Notes under the pieces: generated by a model | The model's database searches: none | What the model saw: only the letters and a program-made list of their open reading frames with translations | What the model was told of the DNA's origin: nothing | Shown: piece after piece, positions 7,078 to 10,602 of the stretch | How the letters are laid out: every line of letters begins with the position of its first letter | Position numbering within the stretch: the first letter of the stretch is position 1 | Assembly (NCBI GenBank): GCA_021160845.1 | Contig: JAGHBT010000188.1 | Span: 1-10,602 of the forward strand | DNA length: 10,602 bases | Direction of reading: 5' to 3' | Origin: a bacterium | GTDB lineage: Bacteria; Krumholzibacteriota; Krumholzibacteriia; Krumholzibacteriales; WJIX01 | Program-made: the position numbers and the translations under genes

Positions 7078-8039
7078 AAATTCTAAGGGCTGAGGGGATC
7101 AAGAAATATTTCAGTTCACCGGGAGGCGGTTTTTTCTCTCGTCCCGGCGCGTTGGTTAAAGCCGTCGATGGAGTTGATATATCTATTGAGGCTGGGGAAA
7201 GCCTTGGTTTGGTGGGTGAATCGGGGTGTGGAAAGAGTACTCTGGCGAGGATACTCTTAAGGTTAATCGAGCCGACGGCGGGGAAGGTGTTTTTGGACGG
7301 AATTGATTTTCTTGCCCTGAAAGGGAAAGAACTCAGAAAAACAAGGCGCCGGATTCAGATGATTTTTCAAGACCCATACTCATCGCTTAATCCAAGGATG
7401 ACTGTTGGCAACACAATAGCTGAAGGGATCAAAATACACAAAGTAGTAGAGAGAAAGAAGGTAAGAACAAGGGTTCATTCTCTCCTGGACAAAGTTGGCC
7501 TCCCTCCCGCGGCTGAGTCGAGGTATCCCCATGAATTTTCAGGAGGGCAAAGGCAGAGGATTGGAATCGCTCGGGCTCTCGCTGTAGAGCCGGATATTGT
7601 TATTGCCGATGAACCGGTCGCGGCACTGGATCTTTCCGTGCAAGCTCAGATAATCAATCTTCTTCGGGATCTAAAGGAAGATATGGGGTTGACATATCTT
7701 TTTATAGCCCACGATCTTGGTGTAATAAAACATGTAAGTGATAATGTTGCAGTAATGTATCTGGGTAAAATTGTTGAATTATCCGACAAAGAATCACTCT
7801 TTTCAGATCCTCTCCATCCCTATACTCGTGGTCTCCTTGCCTCCATCCCCCGCCTGGAGCCCGGAGGGAAAAAACTTAAGGCCGCCATCAGAGGAGAAGT
7901 CCCAAGCCCTGTGAACCTTCCTGCGGGATGTTCCTTTTATCCAAGATGCCCCGAGGCAACAGAAAGGTGTAGGTTGGCTCCTCCCCCTCTAGTTACAACA
8001 AGAGGAGGACGCTCCGTAAGATGCTGGCTTTACTCATAG
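7074..8039 (+). CDS. dppF: Peptide ABC transporter ATP-binding protein, DppF/OppF type
   Basis: This is the second ATPase subunit; it dimerises with DppD under the two permeases. It starts at TTG 7074, which overlaps the dppD stop TGA (7075-7077). A strong SD AAGGAGG (7063-7069) lies 4 bases upstream, inside dppD, and the protein aligns with the family from the first residue (MKILRAEGIKKYF). Motifs are Walker A GESGCGKST (48-56), Q-loop MIFQDPYSSLNPRMTVG with Gln99, signature SGGQRQR (156-162), Walker B IVIADE (175-180) and switch His213 (IAHD). The C-terminal HPYTRGLLASIP block is followed by C286, C292, C299 and C317, with exactly the spacing seen in DppD. The weak TTG start with nested SD suggests translation coupled to dppD. 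It is the last gene of the transporter; no substrate-binding protein follows. Confidence 0.95.
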   Translation: MKILRAEGIKKYFSSPGGGFFSRPGALVKAVDGVDISIEAGESLGLVGESGCGKSTLARILLRLIEPTAGKVFLDGIDFLALKGKELRKTRRRIQMIFQDPYSSLNPRMTVGNTIAEGIKIHKVVERKKVRTRVHSLLDKVGLPPAAESRYPHEFSGGQRQRIGIARALAVEPDIVIADEPVAALDLSVQAQIINLLRDLKEDMGLTYLFIAHDLGVIKHVSDNVAVMYLGKIVELSDKESLFSDPLHPYTRGLLASIPRLEPGGKKLKAAIRGEVPSPVNLPAGCSFYPRCPEATERCRLAPPPLVTTRGGRSVRCWLYS

Positions 8040-8115
8040 ATTCTGATTTTTACATGGGAATATATCGTCAATAAATAACCCTCCAGTTTTTTTGTCCTTT
8101 GCCGATAGGAAAATC

Positions 8116-8122
8116 AGGAGGA
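8116..8122 (+). promoter_or_regulatory. Shine-Dalgarno site that fixes the start of the EAL-HDOD gene
   Basis: AGGAGGA lies 6 bases before ATG 8129. An upstream in-frame TTG at 8099 would place this SD inside the coding region and has no SD of its own, so ATG 8129 is the start. Within the 89-base leader, CCTCC at 8080-8084 is complementary to GGAGG at 8117-8121. In addition, CTGATTTT (8043-8050) is complementary to AAAATCAG (8110-8117), which touches the first bases of the SD. Either pairing could hide the SD. Confidence 0.8.
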
Positions 8123-8128
8123 ATTTTT

Positions 8129-9334
8129 ATGCCGGAAATTTTTCTAGCGAGACAGCCGATTTTTGACAAGAATATTCGAACACAAGGGTATGAGATTCTT
8201 TACCGGGATTGCAAGGATGCTGAAAGCGCCCGGTTTGAGGATGTCGACGGTGTCGTATCACAGGTTTTTCTGAATATCTTAACCGACATTGGGCTTGAGA
8301 GACTTGTTGGTGGTAAAAAGATTTTTATTAATATGAACCGCAGGTTTCTGCTCGAGGATTTTGATATCCCAATTCCTCAAAAGAAGGTTGTTTTTGAAAT
8401 TCTTGAGGATGTAAAGCCCGATATAATGATTATAGAAGCGCTAAAGCAATTGAGAAAAAAGGGGTTTAAATTTGCTCTGGACGATGTTGTCAACCCGATC
8501 GAAATGAAGGAATTTCTTCCCCTTGTTGACATAGTGAAATTTGATTTGCTTCAGATCGATCTGGACAAATTAGAAGAGTATTCTTTATTTGCAAGGCGGA
8601 ATGGGTGCAAATTGTTGGGTGAGAAGGTTGAAACTATGGAGATCTTTGAAATTTGCCGGGATTTGGGGTTTGATTATTTTCAGGGGTTTTTTCTTAGTAA
8701 ACCGAGGGTTGTCACCGGGCACAGGGTCCCTGGTTCACGCATTTCAATTTTACGGGCTTTAGCAAAAATACATTCTTCTGGTATTGATTTTCATGAACTT
8801 GAAAAGACTATTCAACAGGATGTATCTCTCAGTTACATGCTTTTGCGTCTTGTTAATTCCGTCTATTATGGAACCAAGATGAAAGTTGAATCAATAATGG
8901 GGGCGTTGACCCTTTTGGGCATTCGGGAGATTAGAGCGTGGCTTAGCTTTCTTGTTATTTCAAAGATAGACGATAAACCCGATGAACTGGTAAATATCGC
9001 CCTGATAAGAGCAAAAATGTGTGAGCTTCTCACAGAGGTAATAGATAAGGAATTGAAGAGTTCAGGTTTCATTGCCGGCCTTTTTTCTGCACTGGATGCT
9101 ATGCTTGAAATGCCGCTTGAAGAAATACTGAAGGAACTTCCCCTTTCGGACGTTGTCAAAGAGGCTCTTCTTAGCAGAAAGGGTCCGATTGGACAGATAT
9201 TGGACTGTGTTCTTTCATATGAGCGGGGTGAATGGGAAGAGGCTATGGAGATTACTATCGCGCCTGAGAAGATAAGCGATTCATATATTGAAGCGCTTGA
9301 CTGGACAAACAAAATAGCATCTGTTGTGCGCTAA
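8129..9334 (+). CDS. EAL-HDOD domain signalling protein (YuxH/CdgJ-like)
   Basis: This is a soluble 401-residue protein with an N-terminal EAL-type domain (about 1-200) and a C-terminal HDOD domain (about 203-400). The opening ARQPIFDKNIRTQGYEILYR is the hallmark of this architecture. In the EAL domain the positions matching ligand or metal residues are largely kept: Glu22 (EIL instead of EAL), Asn68, Glu90, Asp118-Asp119, Lys137, Glu168 (GEKVET) and Gln185 (FQGFF). Loop 6, normally DDFGTG, reads DDVVNP, which in other EAL proteins goes with weak or no c-di-GMP hydrolysis. The HDOD part shows IQQDVSLSYMLLRLVNSVYYG and ALTLLGIREIRAWLSF. Relatives act in motility and c-di-GMP signalling; V. cholerae CdgJ is one. 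It has its own strong SD and sits alone between two operons, with no signal peptide or membrane segment. Family is certain; target and activity are unknown. Confidence 0.9.
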   Translation: MPEIFLARQPIFDKNIRTQGYEILYRDCKDAESARFEDVDGVVSQVFLNILTDIGLERLVGGKKIFINMNRRFLLEDFDIPIPQKKVVFEILEDVKPDIMIIEALKQLRKKGFKFALDDVVNPIEMKEFLPLVDIVKFDLLQIDLDKLEEYSLFARRNGCKLLGEKVETMEIFEICRDLGFDYFQGFFLSKPRVVTGHRVPGSRISILRALAKIHSSGIDFHELEKTIQQDVSLSYMLLRLVNSVYYGTKMKVESIMGALTLLGIREIRAWLSFLVISKIDDKPDELVNIALIRAKMCELLTEVIDKELKSSGFIAGLFSALDAMLEMPLEEILKELPLSDVVKEALLSRKGPIGQILDCVLSYERGEWEEAMEITIAPEKISDSYIEALDWTNKIASVVR

Positions 9335-9470
9335 ATATTTTAGAGGTTGGGGTGTCAGTTTATGGTTTAATTAATTTGTTAAAGAATATTTTACTTGAGT
9401 CTAAAAAGAAAATATATAAGTATTCAGTTCTGAAACTAAATGCAGTGTTAGTCATTTTTGGAGGAATCAT
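9335..9470 (+). promoter_or_regulatory. AT-rich leader before the V/A-type ATPase operon, probable promoter region
   Basis: This 136-base gap is markedly AT-rich and precedes the first ATPase gene. It is the natural place for the operon promoter, but I cannot identify a -35/-10 pair with good spacing: TTGAGT 9395-9400 and TATAAG 9415-9420 are only 14 bases apart. Two adjacent inverted repeats lie between this area and the SD: TTCAG-tt-CTGAA (9423-9434) and ACTAA-8 bases-TTAGT (9435-9452). The SD GGAGGA (9460-9465) follows, 5 bases before ATG 9471. The arrangement suggests an operator or leader hairpin; this is inference. Confidence 0.4.
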
Positions 9471-9782
9471 ATGTTGGCTAAAGATATCGAAAAGATCCGT
9501 TCGAAGGAAAAGGGAGCCGGTGATCAGGTTCGCGAGGCTCGAGTGAAGGCTGAAGAAATTATAGCAAAAGCCGTCCGGGACGGAGAAGCGCGAATTGAGG
9601 ATGTTATAAAAGAAAGAGATGAAGAAAGACGGTTGATTGTGAAGCGGGCGGGGGAAAAAGCCGAAAATGAAATTAAGGCCTTGCGTAATGAAAACAGAAA
9701 AATGATTGAAGCGCTTGAAGAAGGGGTTAACAAAAATCATGATGAGGCCATTGATATTATTTTGAACGATTTTCGAGGGTAG
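9471..9782 (+). CDS. V/A-type ATPase peripheral stalk subunit (G/H type, AhaH/NtpF-like)
   Basis: This small protein (103 residues) is highly charged and predicted to be almost entirely helical. From about residue 5 to 95 it shows heptad-like spacing of Ala, Ile, Leu and Val between runs of Glu, Lys and Arg (for example REARVKAEEIIAKAVRDGEA and KRAGEKAENEIKALRNEN). This suits the peripheral stalk subunit that pairs with subunit E in V/A-type ATPases. Sequence alone would only say coiled coil; the assignment rests on the next gene being subunit I, since G/H-I is the usual opening gene order in prokaryotic V/A operons such as that of Thermus. ATG 9471 is supported by GGAGGA 5 bases upstream. 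The function would be to hold the stator against rotation of the central shaft. A generic coiled-coil protein is the alternative. Confidence 0.75.
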   Translation: MLAKDIEKIRSKEKGAGDQVREARVKAEEIIAKAVRDGEARIEDVIKERDEERRLIVKRAGEKAENEIKALRNENRKMIEALEEGVNKNHDEAIDIILNDFRG

Positions 9783-9806
9783 AGATTTTTTTGTGCGTTT
9801 TATAAG

Positions 9807-9834
9807 ATTTTCAATTCAGGGAGGAATTGAAAAT
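9807..9834 (+). promoter_or_regulatory. Perfect 11-bp hairpin enclosing the SD and start codon of subunit I
   Basis: ATTTTCAATTC (9807-9817) is the exact reverse complement of GAATTGAAAAT (9824-9834), with a 6-base loop AGGGAG. In the RNA the SD (AGGGAGG, 9818-9824) would fill the loop. The A and U of the start codon AUG (9833-9835) would close the foot of the stem. The stem is AU-rich (two GC pairs), so it would be only moderately stable. It starts 25 bases after the stop codon of the upstream gene, so a ribosome ending there might help to open it. A role in setting the level of subunit I relative to its neighbours, or in sensing temperature, is plausible but inferred. Confidence 0.6.
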
Positions 9835-10602
9835 GGCAATAAGCAGGATGCTGAAAATTCAACTCCTTGCACACAATTCCATAAAGGAAGAAGTTAAACG
9901 ATACCTCCGTGAGCTTGGTGTTGTAGAAGTTACAGCTGTATACGGCATTGACGAGGATAAGAGAATGACTGGGGAGGAGGAAGTGGGGGGTATTTTAGAA
10001 AAGAAGGAGCAAATTGAAAATTCTATTTCTTTCCTTAAAGGCTTTGTCGAAAAACCCACTATCTTTGAAAAATTGAGAAGGGGGCCCCTGCGTACATCAG
10101 ATAATGAAATTGAGAAACTGGACAAGGAAGTTTCAGCGAGTGGAATGTGGGGAGAGTGCGGTAAGCTCGATGATCGAATTCGAAGTTCGAAAGAGGAACT
10201 TTTAAAGAGCAAAGAGATGGTTTCTTCTTTGCGGGGGTGGAGGAAATTGAAAGTTCCCCTGGAAGCCCTTTCAACTGAAAAATATGAACTTCAAATGTGG
10301 ACTCTGCCGGAAAAACAGGCCGCCGCCGGTCTTGATGATGTTTACGGGAGATTTGAGCTGTGTCACTTTGAATCTTGTTTGAAGGAAAATGGGAAAGATT
10401 ATTTAGCGGTTATACTGCCGGTTGCCGGGCAGGAGGATTTAACGGAAGCCCTCAAGGAACTGGGGGGTAGCCGCGCTATATATAAAGGGGTAGTGGGGAC
10501 TCCTGAGAAGGTTATTGAGACTGAAATGTCACGTTGGGAAGGCTTAGAGATGAATGTTCTCGAGGCCGAAGCGGAGGCTCAGAAACTTGCCGAGATTCTA
10601 GA
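9833..10602 (+). CDS. ntpI: V/A-type ATP synthase subunit I (a-subunit homologue), 3' end missing
   Basis: The reading frame is open from ATG 9833 to the window end: 256 full codons without a stop, with GGGAGG about 8 bases upstream. The N-terminus MAISRMLKIQLLAHNSIKEE, leading to YLRELGVVEVTAVYG, matches the conserved opening of subunit I (M-I-x-KM..L...L..LG.V). It is followed by a long charged coiled-coil region, a small alpha/beta part (KDYLAVILPVAGQEDLTEALKELGG), and a second charged helix at the edge. That is the usual cytoplasmic half of about 300 residues. The proton- or sodium-conducting membrane half, with its essential arginine, would lie beyond the window. Subunit I anchors the peripheral stalks and forms the ion half-channels next to the c/K ring. 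Whether this enzyme makes or hydrolyses ATP, and which ion it uses, cannot be judged here. Confidence 0.85.
   Translation, partial: MAISRMLKIQLLAHNSIKEEVKRYLRELGVVEVTAVYGIDEDKRMTGEEEVGGILEKKEQIENSISFLKGFVEKPTIFEKLRRGPLRTSDNEIEKLDKEVSASGMWGECGKLDDRIRSSKEELLKSKEMVSSLRGWRKLKVPLEALSTEKYELQMWTLPEKQAAAGLDDVYGRFELCHFESCLKENGKDYLAVILPVAGQEDLTEALKELGGSRAIYKGVVGTPEKVIETEMSRWEGLEMNVLEAEAEAQKLAEIL

Noticed and set aside
8052..8093. Possible terminator after dppF with a T-run at 8087-8093
   Set aside because: Only a three-pair GGG/CCC match with a long loop could be found upstream of the T-run, too weak to call.
8099..8128. Upstream TTG start adding ten residues to the EAL-HDOD protein
   Set aside because: A strong AGGAGGA lies within this stretch, 6 bases before ATG 8129. 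The family normally starts close to the ARQPIF motif, as it does from that ATG.
9331..9343. Palindrome CTAAA-tat-TTTAG overlapping the EAL-HDOD stop codon
   Set aside because: It is short, AT-only apart from one pair, and has no T-run after it. It is likely chance in AT-rich sequence, and not a terminator.
9352..9546. Plus-strand frame of 64 codons starting at GTG 9352, with a hydrophobic stretch and an AGAGG 5 bases upstream
   Set aside because: It runs into the ATPase stalk gene in another frame. The hydrophobic stretch is encoded by the AT-rich leader and its SD, and the tail is out-of-frame reading of a real gene. Without conservation data it is best seen as a chance frame.

Overview
The window is a compact, all-plus-strand stretch of a bacterial chromosome (estimated by eye at a mid-40s percent GC) with eleven genes, two of them cut by the window ends. 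No RNA genes, insertion sequences, CRISPR arrays or origin-like structures were seen. Short gaps, ATGA/TTGA overlaps and Shine-Dalgarno (SD) sites, often of the form GGAGGAAT, mark it as bacterial. The split glycine decarboxylase (two P subunits), a V/A-type ATPase and a LipM-like lipoylation enzyme together suggest an anaerobic or deep-branching lineage (Clostridia-, Thermotogota- or FCB/candidate-phylum-like). That placement is inference; nothing here fixes the phylum.

Region 1 (1-3979) is a glycine cleavage and lipoylation cluster: the 3' part of gcvH, then gcvPA and gcvPB (overlapping by 4 bases), then a LipM/LplA-family acyltransferase. GcvPA and GcvPB decarboxylate glycine and load the aminomethyl group on the lipoyl arm of GcvH. 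The fourth protein plausibly attaches the octanoyl or lipoyl group to that same GcvH. gcvT is probably outside the window.

Region 2 (4004-8039) is a Dpp/Opp-type peptide ABC importer: two permeases and two ATPases. The ATPases carry the four-cysteine C-terminal region known to bind an Fe-S cluster in this family. No substrate-binding protein gene is present here. A 157-base gap separates the permease pair from the ATPase pair.

Region 3 (8129-9334) is a single gene for an EAL-HDOD signalling protein. Its EAL domain keeps most ligand-binding positions but has an altered loop 6.

Region 4 (9471-10602) is the start of a V/A-type ATPase operon: a small coiled-coil stalk subunit (G/H type), then subunit I (a-subunit homologue), cut by the window end. 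A perfect 11-bp inverted repeat holds the SD of subunit I in its loop and two bases of the ATG in its stem. It is the most striking non-coding signal in the window.

I see no clearly new multi-gene system. The best leads are the start-codon hairpin, the palindromic leader of the ATPase operon, the locally encoded lipoylation enzyme and the importer without its binding protein.
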